Assembly: GCF_047314965.1 (NCBI RefSeq)
Contig: NZ_JBLBVK010000032.1
Span: 1-40,410 of the forward strand
Length of the DNA: 40,410 nucleotides
Source: JAVJUV01 sp047314965
GTDB lineage: Bacteria; Pseudomonadota; Alphaproteobacteria; Rhodobacterales; Rhodobacteraceae
Direction of reading: 5' to 3'
Under the pieces are notes generated by a model. It searched no databases. It saw nothing but the letters and a program-made list of their open reading frames with translations, and was not told the DNA's origin. This document shows, piece by piece, positions 16,988-23,962 of this stretch; within the stretch, counting starts at the first letter, position 1; every line of letters starts with the position of its first letter. Position numbers and translations under genes: made by a program.

Positions 16988-17185
16988 ATGTCACGTAGTG
17001 GTCCCCCGCAGTCATTGCCGAATTCCGCCGAACAGGCGAAGGCCGACGGTCTTATGACCGCAGCAGACAATACTCCGATTTTGTCAGATCTGCTAGCAGG
17101 CCTCCCTGCAATCCCGGTAGAAGAGGAGACGGAGCATTACCCCGACGTTCCGGAAGAGGCCTTAGCACACGTGCCCTGGCTTTAG
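16988..17185 (+). CDS. Small acidic protein of unknown function (65 aa)
   Basis: A 65-residue reading frame with AGGAG placed 8 nt before its ATG (CAGGAGCAGTCACC). The peptide is soluble and acidic, with an ILSDLLAGLPAIPVEEETEH segment and a short C-terminal tail ending HVPWL. I do not recognise it. It is isolated: divergent from the HAD gene (139 bp gap) and convergent with the hydrolase-LuxR gene, only 3 bp from its stop. The good ribosome site and lack of a competing frame support expression. Confidence 0.6.
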   Translation: MSRSGPPQSLPNSAEQAKADGLMTAADNTPILSDLLAGLPAIPVEEETEHYPDVPEEALAHVPWL

Positions 17186-17188
17186 GCC

Positions 17189-18223
17189 TCAACCGCCCCG
17201 CATCTTCAAGATCGCTTCCTGACGGGAGCTGACGCCGAGTTTGGCGAATATGTTGGTTGCGTGATTGCGCACGGTCTTCTCACTCATGTCCAAAGATCGG
17301 GCGATTTCCTTGTTGCTTTTGGCTGCGCAGATCTCGGTCAGGATAGCGCGTTCGCGGGGTGTAAGGTCGGGATCGGCGGATATTCCAGCAGCTCCGACAA
17401 AGCGAAGAATGGCTTCCTGAGCTTCGGCACAGGCAGGTTCGTCGGGTTGGAGGATATGATTCTCGCTCTCGAGGACGTGAAACTCGGCGTCCGGGATGCG
17501 CTGCGCCAGTAGCCTGCCTTCGGAAAGAGGCGCGACGCCGTCGCCCTGGGCATGCAGAACCAATGTTGGGCATTGGACGCGTTCGAGCCAGTTCACGACG
17601 TTCATGTCACCGCGCGCGGCGAGCAGTCGCGCGCCTGTCTCGGCGTCGGTTGTCCGGCGACACAAATCATTGAACCAGCGGATCTTCTCGGGATCTCCGT
17701 CGGGAATGAAGCGGCGGGTGAACACGTCCCGGAACGCTGGGTTGTTGTCGTCGAGGCCTGCCGCGAAAATCTCGGTCACTGCGCGGTAAAGGCTGGCGGC
17801 CCGGTCGTCTTCCCGGCAATGGGCACCGCGCGCATAGCCACCGATCAGGACAAGATGCGACACTTTTCCGGGGTGCTCGGCGGCATACCGCACCGCCGCC
17901 CCGGTTCCTTGCGACATCGCCAGCAGCGCAAAGGGTTTCGGGATGCCGGAGGCTTCCACGACGCGTGAGAGATCGTCGGTCCAACTGTCGATATCGAGCT
18001 GACCGGTCTTGCGGTCCGACAAACCGCAGCCGCGCTCGTCGTAGCGCAGGTAGTCGAAGTTATCTTCGAAGAACTTCACCCAATGGGCCCACACCGGGCT
18101 TTCCGCATCGTATTCCAGATGTGTCAGCCAGGCCGCTGCCTTGACCAGCGGCGGGCCGCCGCCTGTTCGTGACCATGCCAGTGACAGCCCGTCATGGGTG
18201 CCGGCAAATCTGACGGCGCGCAT
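17189..18223 (-). CDS. Alpha/beta hydrolase fused to a LuxR-type HTH domain
   Basis: A 344-residue two-domain protein. Residues 1-270 are an alpha/beta hydrolase: YDERGCGLSD loop, nucleophile elbow AMSQG (Ser104), acid Asp228 in HAQGDGVAP, and His256 in ESENHILQ, so the catalytic triad looks complete. Residues about 287-341 are a LuxR/GerE helix-turn-helix (LTPRERAILTEI, SNKEIARSLDMSEKTVRNH). Such fusions may sense or hydrolyse a small ligand and regulate transcription; the ligand is unknown. ATG 18223 with GGGGG upstream is chosen because the frame extension (to 18334) would translate through two palindromic operators. Divergent from a 64-residue gene, with the operators in between, suggesting autoregulation. 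Confidence 0.88.
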   Translation of the reverse strand: MRAVRFAGTHDGLSLAWSRTGGGPPLVKAAAWLTHLEYDAESPVWAHWVKFFEDNFDYLRYDERGCGLSDRKTGQLDIDSWTDDLSRVVEASGIPKPFALLAMSQGTGAAVRYAAEHPGKVSHLVLIGGYARGAHCREDDRAASLYRAVTEIFAAGLDDNNPAFRDVFTRRFIPDGDPEKIRWFNDLCRRTTDAETGARLLAARGDMNVVNWLERVQCPTLVLHAQGDGVAPLSEGRLLAQRIPDAEFHVLESENHILQPDEPACAEAQEAILRFVGAAGISADPDLTPRERAILTEICAAKSNKEIARSLDMSEKTVRNHATNIFAKLGVSSRQEAILKMRGG

Positions 18224-18238
18224 GCATACCCCCAATCC

Positions 18239-18252
18239 GGGACATGTGTCCC
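18239..18252. promoter_or_regulatory. Palindromic operator 1
   Basis: GGGACATGTGTCCC consists of perfect half-sites GGGACA and TGTCCC with a 2-nt centre. It lies 16 bp upstream of the hydrolase-LuxR start codon. A second near-identical copy begins exactly 43 bp further upstream. The likely binder is the adjacent LuxR-domain protein (inference). Confidence 0.65.
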
Positions 18253-18281
18253 ATGGCTTTTTCGCTTCTCGCCACCAAACC

Positions 18282-18295
18282 GGGACATCTGTCCG
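18282..18295. promoter_or_regulatory. Palindromic operator 2
   Basis: GGGACATCTGTCCG repeats operator 1 with one mismatched outer base; both copies share CCGGGACAT on the left flank. The 43-bp spacing is about four helical turns, placing both on the same face of DNA. It lies 37 bp before the divergent 64-residue gene. Confidence 0.62.
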
Positions 18296-18332
18296 ATATG
18301 AGGCGGAGCCTAAGTCGCGCAGTCTGAGTGTC

Positions 18333-18527
18333 ATGGAAACACAGCGTGAAGATCAAGCCTTCACCGCTCAGACAAGGACAGACGAGATGATCAGGATGAC
18401 CGACAAGATCAGAAATCGCCGCATGCCGCGTCAGGATGCCGAGGCGGCTCGCTCGATGGAAGACAAGCTGGACCGGTCGCGTGCCCGCGATATCGCGCGC
18501 CTTTACACTCCGCGAATCTGGCTCTGA
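18333..18527 (+). CDS. Small basic protein divergent from the hydrolase-LuxR gene (64 aa)
   Basis: A 64-residue reading frame beginning METQREDQAF, highly charged and helical (repeated Arg/Asp/Glu, with DKIRNRRMPRQDAEAARS and DKLDRSRARDIARL), with no membrane segment. Family unknown. Its Shine-Dalgarno is weak, but two facts support a real transcript: it starts just beyond a pair of operators shared with the divergent regulator, and a strong intrinsic terminator begins 24 bp after its stop. It may be a target or partner of the hydrolase-LuxR regulator (inference). Confidence 0.55.
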   Translation: METQREDQAFTAQTRTDEMIRMTDKIRNRRMPRQDAEAARSMEDKLDRSRARDIARLYTPRIWL

Positions 18528-18551
18528 GTTCCCGTTTGCAAGTGCGGGACA

Positions 18552-18592
18552 GGCGCGGCGTCCGGGCTCCCATCCGGCGCTGCGCCGTTTTT
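18552..18592 (+). terminator. Strong intrinsic terminator after the 64-residue gene
   Basis: GGCGCGGCG-T-CCGG pairs with CCGG-CGCTGCGCC (13 bp with one bulged T and one G-U pair) around an 8-nt loop, then G and TTTTT at 18588-18592. It is oriented for the plus strand, and its T-run touches the stop codon of the convergent ABM-like gene. Confidence 0.75.
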
Positions 18593-18886
18593 CAGGCGGC
18601 GAGTTCGTAGTGGTTGAGGTGCCTTTCCCGTACGATGCCGTCTTCGTCCGGATGGATATGCGGCACCTGCCAGTCATCGCCGACAAAGACGCGCAGCGCG
18701 TCGAGATCGCGCCAGACCATGACGATGGCGAATTGGTTCGGCGTTTCAGGCAATGGCAATCCGAAGTGGATCTCTTCGATGCCGGAGGTTTGCTTCATCA
18801 GCGGAACCGCCGTGTTCAGGAAGAAGTCCCTGAACGCCTCGATCTTGTCGTCGTGAATTTCGACGCGAAAAAATGCGGATAATCAT
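18592..18886 (-). pseudogene. ABM/NIPSNAP-like small protein, frameshifted in a T6 run
   Basis: From ATG 18886 (AGGAGG 8 nt upstream) the frame reads MIIRIF, then fails after a run of six T on the coding strand (18868-18873). Deleting one T restores a continuous protein of about 97 residues: MIIRIFRVEIHDDKIEAF, then FLNTAVPLMKQTSGIEEI, FAIVMVWRDLDALRVFVG and a C-terminal HLNHYELAA. The ferredoxin-like layout resembles antibiotic-biosynthesis-monooxygenase or NIPSNAP stress proteins. An internal ATG at 18798 could still give a truncated 68-residue product. Either a recent inactivation, a sequencing error in the homopolymer, or transcript slippage. It shares a promoter region with the divergent lipoprotein gene. 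Confidence 0.62.
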
Positions 18887-18912
18887 TCGCAGGCCCTCCT
18901 GTTGAAACCGTC

Positions 18913-18918
18913 AGTATA
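18913..18918 (-). promoter_or_regulatory. -10 element for the ABM-like gene
   Basis: On the minus strand TATACT (5 of 6 matches to TATAAT) starts about 32 bp from the centre of the FNR-type box, and the transcript would begin some 20 nt before the start codon at 18886. Confidence 0.4.
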
Positions 18919-18943
18919 GCACAGAGCATGCGGCCGACGGGTC

Positions 18944-18957
18944 TTGATGGCGATCAA
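18944..18957. promoter_or_regulatory. Perfect FNR/CRP-family palindrome, divergent promoter
   Basis: TTGATGGCGATCAA matches the FNR-type consensus TTGAT-N4-ATCAA exactly, extended by C and G to a 16-bp palindrome. It lies 62 bp upstream of the glycine-zipper lipoprotein and 57 bp upstream of the ABM-like gene. -10 candidates occur about 30 and 32 bp from its centre on either side, the spacing of a class II (-41.5) activator site. Confidence 0.75.
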
Positions 18958-18980
18958 GGCGGGAAGGGTGCACTTGATGT

Positions 18981-18986
18981 TATATT
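18981..18986 (+). promoter_or_regulatory. -10 element for the glycine-zipper lipoprotein gene
   Basis: TATATT (5 of 6 to consensus) begins 30.5 bp after the centre of the FNR-type box, which predicts a start near 18993 and the box at about -42. Confidence 0.45.
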
Positions 18987-19019
18987 GATTATTCATCTTC
19001 AACCAGGAAGGAGACCAGG

Positions 19020-19316
19020 ATGAGAGGATCGCGATTTGTGCCCGTCTTTGTCGGAGTCTTTCTTTTGTCTGCCTGTCAGGGGATGTCACCCGAATCCAGA
19101 ACCGTAGCTGGAGTTGCCGGGGGAGCGGCAGCCGGGTTGATACTTGCCGAGGCTTTGCACGCCGATGACGACTGGCGGATAATCTCGGCGCTGGCCGGCG
19201 CCGCAGCCGGCGTGCTGGTGGCCGAGAACATGGCCACGGGCGAATGCGCCTATGCGCGCGGGGACGGCACCTATTACGTGGCGCCGTGCCCGAGGTATCG
19301 TCATCGCGCCGGCTGA
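19020..19316 (+). CDS. Glycine-zipper outer-membrane lipoprotein
   Basis: A 98-residue precursor with a lipoprotein signal peptide (MRGSRFVPVF, hydrophobic core, lipobox LSAC with Cys19). The mature protein has two glycine/alanine-rich helices, VAGVAGGAAAGLILAEAL and SALAGAAAGVLVAENM, typical of glycine-zipper (17-kDa antigen or SlyB-like) lipoproteins that insert in or sit on the outer membrane. The C-terminal part has a cysteine pair (GECAYARGDG and APCPRY). The start has an ideal AGGAAGGAG site. The FNR-type box and -10 upstream suggest induction at low oxygen or by nitric oxide. Convergent with eno, 4 bp apart. Confidence 0.82.
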   Translation: MRGSRFVPVFVGVFLLSACQGMSPESRTVAGVAGGAAAGLILAEALHADDDWRIISALAGAAAGVLVAENMATGECAYARGDGTYYVAPCPRYRHRAG

Positions 19317-19320
19317 AGTC

Positions 19321-20598
19321 TCAGCCGCGCAGGATGGAGCGGCCCGCGTAGACCGCGGTGTCGTCCAGCATCTCCTCGATGCGGATCAGCTGGTTGTACT
19401 TGGCCAGCCGGTCCGAACGCGCCAGTGAGCCGGTCTTGATCTGACCACAGTTCGTGGCCACCGCGAGATCGGCGATCGTGGCATCCTCGGTTTCGCCGGA
19501 ACGGTGCGACATGACGGAGGTGAAGCGCGCGCGGTGCGCCATGTTCACGGCGGCAAGCGTTTCAGACAGGGTGCCGATCTGGTTTACCTTGACCAGAAGC
19601 GAGTTGCCGCATTTCTGTTCGATGCCCTGAGCCAGGCGTTCGGGGTTCGTCACGAAGAGGTCGTCGCCAACGAGCTGGACCTTGCCGCCGAGAACCTGGG
19701 TCAGTGTCGCCCAACCGTCCCAGTCGTCCTCGGCGCAGCCGTCTTCGATCGACAGGATCGGGTAGTCGTTCACCAGCGCCTGCAGGTAAGCGACGTTCTC
19801 GTCCGAGGTGAGGACCTTGCCTTCGCCCTTCATGTGATAGGCGCCGTCCTTGAAGTATTCGGTCGAAGCGCAGTCGAGCGCCAGCATGATGTCGTCGCCC
19901 GGCGTGTAACCAGCCTTTTCGACGGCCTTCAGTATGAAATCCAGCGCGTCGCGCGTGGACGACAGGTTCGGCGCGAAGCCGCCTTCGTCACCGATACCGG
20001 TGGAGAGGCCGGCCGACGACAGCTCTTTCTTGAGTGTGTGAAAGACTTCCGAGCCCATGCGCACCGCCTCGCGGATATTCGCGGCGCTGACGGGCATGAT
20101 CATGAATTCCTGGATGTCGATCGGGTTGTCGGCGTGCTCGCCCCCGTTGATGATGTTCATCATCGGGACCGGCAGGACGCGGGCCGCCGTACCGCCGACG
20201 TAGCGGTAGAGGGGCTGAGCGGTATAGTCGGCTGCGGCCTTTGCGGCGGCCAGCGAGACGCCGAGGATTGCATTCGCGCCCAGTCGGCCCTTGTTGTCGG
20301 TGCCGTCCAGTTCGCACATGGCGGCATCGATGGCTTCCTGCTCCGTCGCATCGAACCCGACCAGAGCTTCGGCGATCTCGCCGTTGACCGCCTCGACCGC
20401 CAGCAGAACCCCTTTGCCCATGTAGCGGGACTTGTCGCCGTCGCGCTTTTCCACGGCCTCGTGTGCGCCTGTCGATGCGCCCGAGGGAACGGCGGCGCGA
20501 CCCATGGTGCCGTCTTCCAGTGTGACGTCGACTTCGACGGTCGGGTTGCCGCGGCTGTCAAGTATCTCGCGGGCGTGGATGTCGATGATGGTGCTCAC
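19321..20598 (-). CDS. eno: Enolase (GTG start)
   Basis: A 425-residue glycolytic enzyme that dehydrates 2-phosphoglycerate to phosphoenolpyruvate; the protein often also sits in the RNA degradosome. Family start STIIDIHAREILDSRGNPT, then SGASTGAHEAVEKRDGD, PMMNIINGGEHADN, GDEGGFAPN, the Mg ligands around ALDCAST and SIEDGCAEDDW, the catalytic lysine in LLVKVNQIG, and SHRSGETED. The start is GTG at 20598: a GGAGA site lies 7 nt upstream, and the further open frame to 20829 is not conserved. Usually next to ftsB in this group, but here it is separated. Confidence 0.96.
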   Translation of the reverse strand: MSTIIDIHAREILDSRGNPTVEVDVTLEDGTMGRAAVPSGASTGAHEAVEKRDGDKSRYMGKGVLLAVEAVNGEIAEALVGFDATEQEAIDAAMCELDGTDNKGRLGANAILGVSLAAAKAAADYTAQPLYRYVGGTAARVLPVPMMNIINGGEHADNPIDIQEFMIMPVSAANIREAVRMGSEVFHTLKKELSSAGLSTGIGDEGGFAPNLSSTRDALDFILKAVEKAGYTPGDDIMLALDCASTEYFKDGAYHMKGEGKVLTSDENVAYLQALVNDYPILSIEDGCAEDDWDGWATLTQVLGGKVQLVGDDLFVTNPERLAQGIEQKCGNSLLVKVNQIGTLSETLAAVNMAHRARFTSVMSHRSGETEDATIADLAVATNCGQIKTGSLARSDRLAKYNQLIRIEEMLDDTAVYAGRSILRG

Positions 20599-21151
20599 GG
20601 TGAATCTCCGGCTGACTTCAATTTTTCCGGCTCTATAGCAGCGGGATTGGGTGAGGGAAACGCAAGTTCTTCGCGGGCGCAGAAACGGTAATTCAACAAT
20701 CGGGTGGGCCGGGGCGCATTGTTGATAGCGGATTTCAACCTGTGGGCGGCATATTGTTTCCGGTCTTGAGGATAATTTCTGAACAACAGGAGAGAATGTT
20801 TCCTGTGCAGCGAGAAACCATTCCGTCACCAGACCGTTTCCGCTCAGTCCGGATTGGGGCGCGTCCGCGCCGTATTCCGGTCACAAACCGGATGATGAAT
20901 GGGCTTGCCTTTCGGGGGAACCCGGCGGCGCAGCACAGGTTACTCACTCATGTCGCTCACTTGGGACAGAACCGATAACAGGGAGGAAAACGGCAAGAGC
21001 CTCGCTCGGGTCGATACGGTTCGGGGGGCCGTTGTTGGAGAGAATACCGGATTGGACTGCCACCTGGTCCCTTACGGTATTCCCGTCGATAACGGTCCCG
21101 GTCCTCAAATAATATTGGGTCCCAGGTTCAACTGGGTCCTCTGACACACTC
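20599..21151. other. 553-bp gap between eno and the DMT transporter
   Basis: No convincing gene. A plus-strand 60-codon frame at 20796-20978 has AGGAG close by but no recognisable content. A minus-strand 85-codon frame (20944-21201) overlaps the transporter end and runs through a terminator-like hairpin. The AT-richer stretch 20742-20830 upstream of eno may hold its promoter. Confidence 0.4.
21118..21139 (-). terminator. Hairpin after the DMT transporter gene
   Basis: On the minus strand GG-A-CCCAG and CTGGG-A-CC pair around a 6-nt loop (one internal mismatch), followed by AT-rich CAATATTATTTG. It lies 12 bp after the transporter stop. The tail lacks a pure T-run, so strength is uncertain. 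Confidence 0.4.
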
Positions 21152-22027
21152 TCAAGCGTCTGGCCGGGCGGAATGAACGCGCCGCTCGCGCCAGAACGCA
21201 TAAAGCCCTGATCCGGAAATCAGGGCCGCTCCGAGAAGTGTTGTCGGGCCGAGGGTTTCGCCGAAGGCGATGATGGCAATCAGCAGGCCGAACAGGATCC
21301 TGGTGTAACGGAACGGAGCAACCGCAGAAACCTCGCCGATCCGCATGGCAACCGTGATCAGCGCGACTGCACTTGCCGTGAGCGCCACGAAGCACACGAG
21401 CAGGATCAGCGTCGGACCCGGTACCGGTTGCCACCCGCCCTGGAAGCTCATCAACACTACTCCGAGCACGACCAGGAGCGGCATCGACCATGCGACGGCG
21501 AAGGGCGTCGACACCTGTGGGGGCAGGCGTCGGCTGGCGAGGTCGCGAGCGGCGAGGCCGAACACGTAGAGGATCACCCACAGCAGGCCGGGTTCGTAGC
21601 TGGTGCCTCCGGGCCTGAGGATCAGAAGGACGCCCGCCATTCCCAATCCTGCGGCCATCCAACGCCGCCAGCCGATCGTCTCGTTCAGGAAAAGCGCTGC
21701 GCCGACCATCACCACGAGCGGCATTGCTTGCCCCAGAACGGTGACCGACGACAAGGGCGCCATGGAGAGCGCGAGGATGATCCCGGTCGTACCAATCACT
21801 TCGCCGAAGGTGCGCACCAGCATGGCCGAGCCCAACGCGGCCCGGTTGAAAAAGCGTTCGCCGTTCCGGCGCAGAAGGGCGAAGAAGAGGAGGAACAGCG
21901 CACCCGACGTGACAGCCATGAACTGGCCGGTCTCGATGGTCGCGCTGGCAAACTTGACCAATGCGTCCGCCATTGCGAACGCAGCCATGGACAGGACCAT
22001 GAAAAGGATGGCGCGGGTGTTGCCCAA
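21152..22027 (-). CDS. EamA/DMT-family membrane transporter
   Basis: A 291-residue protein with ten hydrophobic segments arranged as two five-helix EamA repeats, the fold of the drug/metabolite transporter superfamily. Repeat 1 begins ILFMVLSMAAFAMADALVKF and ends with LFLNETIGWRRW; repeat 2 ends with IIAFGETLGPTTLLGAALI, the usual E-x2-G pattern at the end of each repeat. Substrate (metabolite exporter or S-adenosylmethionine-like) cannot be inferred. Divergent from mutL with a 108-bp gap. Confidence 0.88.
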   Translation of the reverse strand: MGNTRAILFMVLSMAAFAMADALVKFASATIETGQFMAVTSGALFLLFFALLRRNGERFFNRAALGSAMLVRTFGEVIGTTGIILALSMAPLSSVTVLGQAMPLVVMVGAALFLNETIGWRRWMAAGLGMAGVLLILRPGGTSYEPGLLWVILYVFGLAARDLASRRLPPQVSTPFAVAWSMPLLVVLGVVLMSFQGGWQPVPGPTLILLVCFVALTASAVALITVAMRIGEVSAVAPFRYTRILFGLLIAIIAFGETLGPTTLLGAALISGSGLYAFWRERRVHSARPDA

Positions 22028-22135
22028 TCAGGTTCTCCGGGGGTGGTGGGAGGCCTTCATAACAGGGTGGCTCTGGAAGGGAAATGCTACGTTTCGGCGT
22101 GGACGTTTTGACCGTGCGATGCTATCCCTTGTGTC

Positions 22136-23962
22136 ATGCATGCCGCCGACCCCAAGATAAGCCGGGAAGTACCGCGAATTCGTCAGCTGGACGAAGGCGC
22201 CATCAACCGTATCGCGGCCGGCGAGGTTGTTGAGCGGCCCGCCTCGGCGGTGAAGGAACTTGTTGAAAACGCGATAGATGCGGGCGCCCGCCGGATCGAT
22301 ATCGCCGTGGCGGACGGCGGGAAACGAGTGATCCGCGTCACCGATGACGGCTGCGGAATACCGGCAGAGGACCTGCCTCTGGCGATGTCGCGCCACGCAA
22401 CGTCGAAGATCGACGGATCGGACCTTCTTGATATCCACACCTTCGGGTTTCGCGGGGAAGCGCTTCCTTCCCTTGGCGCCGTCGGGCGGCTTGCGATCAC
22501 CTCTCGCGTCGCGGGGGGCGAGGCGGCGCGCATAGAAGTTTCCGGGGGCAAGATCGGTGCGGTGAAGCCGGCTGCGGGCCAGCCGGGAACGGTGGTCGAA
22601 TTGCGGGACCTGTTCTATGCGACGCCGGCGCGGCTGAAGTTCCTTCGGACCGATCGGGCCGAAATGCAGGCGCTGACGGACGTGGTAAAACGGCTTGCCA
22701 TGGCTGAGCCCTACATCCGGTTTTCCCTGACCGACGAGAGCGAGGGCTTACGCGAGGTTTTCTCGGTGTCCGCCGAAACAGGCGAGCCGATGACGGCATT
22801 GTCGCGGAGATTGAAGGCCGTGTTGGGAGTCGAGTTCGCAGAAAACGCGCTCCCGATCGATGCCGAGCGCGAGGGGCTGCACCTGACCGGCTATGCGGCG
22901 CTGCCCACCTATTCCCGCGGTTCGGCTGTCCAGCAATACCTGTTCGTGAATGGTCGCCCCGTGCGGGACAAGCTTCTGGTCGGTGCCTTGCGGGGCGCTT
23001 ACATGGATTTTCTCAGCCGCGACCGGCATCCGGCGGCTGTCCTATTCATCGATTGTGATCCTCATCTCGTCGACGTGAACGTGCACCCTGCGAAGACCGA
23101 GGTCAGGTTCCGGGAGCCGGGCGTTGCGCGGGGCCTGATCGTGTCCGGACTGCGTCACGCGCTGGCCGAGGCGGGTCACAGGGCGTCGACCACGGTGGCG
23201 GGAGAGACGCTCGGAGCATTCCGCGCGCCGTCTCCGGAGCCGCGCGTTTATCAGATGGACCGTCCCCGTGTTCCGGCAGGGAGAGCTTTCGAAAGTCTTT
23301 CCGGAGACAGCCTGGGGTTTCCCGGCGGTTTCGCTGAGAGCGCCTCGGCGCGCGTGGAGCCCGAACCTGAACCGGAGGCCGAGGAATGGCCGCTGGGCGC
23401 GGCGCGCGCCCATGTTCATGAAAATTACGTCATCGCCCAGACAGCGGACGGCATCGTGATCGTTGACGCACATGCAGCCCACGAGCGGCTGGTCTACGAG
23501 AAGCTCAAGCGGCAGATGGCCGAGAACGGCGTGACCACGCAGGCGCTGCTGGTGCCGGAAATCGTGGAACTGGGCAGCGACGCCCCGCGGCTTCTCGACA
23601 TGGCGGAGGATCTGGAGCGGCTTGGCCTTGTGATCGAAGCCTTCGGTCCGGGGGCGATCGCCGTGCGCGAAACGCCTGCAATTCTGGGTGGGGTAAGCGT
23701 CGAGGGGATGTTGAGGGATATCCTCGACGAGTTGGACGATCAGGGTCAGAGTACCGCGCTTCAGGCGCGCCTGGAAGCGATCCTGAGCCGGGTGGCTTGT
23801 CACGGATCGGTCCGAACCGGGCGCAGGATGCGTTCGGAAGAGATGAACGCGCTTCTGCGGGAGATGGAGGCGACGCCCCATTCGGGCCAGTGCAACCACG
23901 GCCGGCCGACGTACGTGGAACTGAAACTTTCCGATATCGAGAGGCTGTTCGGGCGGCGATGA
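22136..23962 (+). CDS. mutL: DNA mismatch repair protein MutL
   Basis: A 608-residue mismatch-repair matchmaker. The GHKL ATPase is N-terminal: RQLDEGAINRIAAGEVV, ELVENAIDAGA, DDGCGI, HATSKI and GFRGEAL. The transducer domain includes FVNGRPVRDKLL and DVNVHPAKTEVRF. After a variable acidic linker (about 360-420), the C-terminal dimerisation domain has DAHAAHERLVYE and CNHGRPT, the pair of motifs that in many bacteria forms the MutL endonuclease site; the first is a variant of the usual DQHAxxE. Its stop overlaps the rmuC start as ATGA. Confidence 0.96.
   Translation: MHAADPKISREVPRIRQLDEGAINRIAAGEVVERPASAVKELVENAIDAGARRIDIAVADGGKRVIRVTDDGCGIPAEDLPLAMSRHATSKIDGSDLLDIHTFGFRGEALPSLGAVGRLAITSRVAGGEAARIEVSGGKIGAVKPAAGQPGTVVELRDLFYATPARLKFLRTDRAEMQALTDVVKRLAMAEPYIRFSLTDESEGLREVFSVSAETGEPMTALSRRLKAVLGVEFAENALPIDAEREGLHLTGYAALPTYSRGSAVQQYLFVNGRPVRDKLLVGALRGAYMDFLSRDRHPAAVLFIDCDPHLVDVNVHPAKTEVRFREPGVARGLIVSGLRHALAEAGHRASTTVAGETLGAFRAPSPEPRVYQMDRPRVPAGRAFESLSGDSLGFPGGFAESASARVEPEPEPEAEEWPLGAARAHVHENYVIAQTADGIVIVDAHAAHERLVYEKLKRQMAENGVTTQALLVPEIVELGSDAPRLLDMAEDLERLGLVIEAFGPGAIAVRETPAILGGVSVEGMLRDILDELDDQGQSTALQARLEAILSRVACHGSVRTGRRMRSEEMNALLREMEATPHSGQCNHGRPTYVELKLSDIERLFGRR

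Noticed and set aside
18224..18334. 37-codon extension of the hydrolase-LuxR protein
   Set aside because: It would translate across both palindromic operators; the ATG at 18223 has a GGGGG site and gives the family start.
19504..20691. Long plus-strand frame opposite eno
   Set aside because: A 395-codon antisense frame that exists because of high GC codon bias in eno. It has no conserved protein content.
20944..21201. 85-codon minus-strand frame after the DMT transporter
   Set aside because: No ribosome site, it overlaps the end of the transporter gene by about 50 bp and runs through a terminator-like hairpin; no recognisable family.
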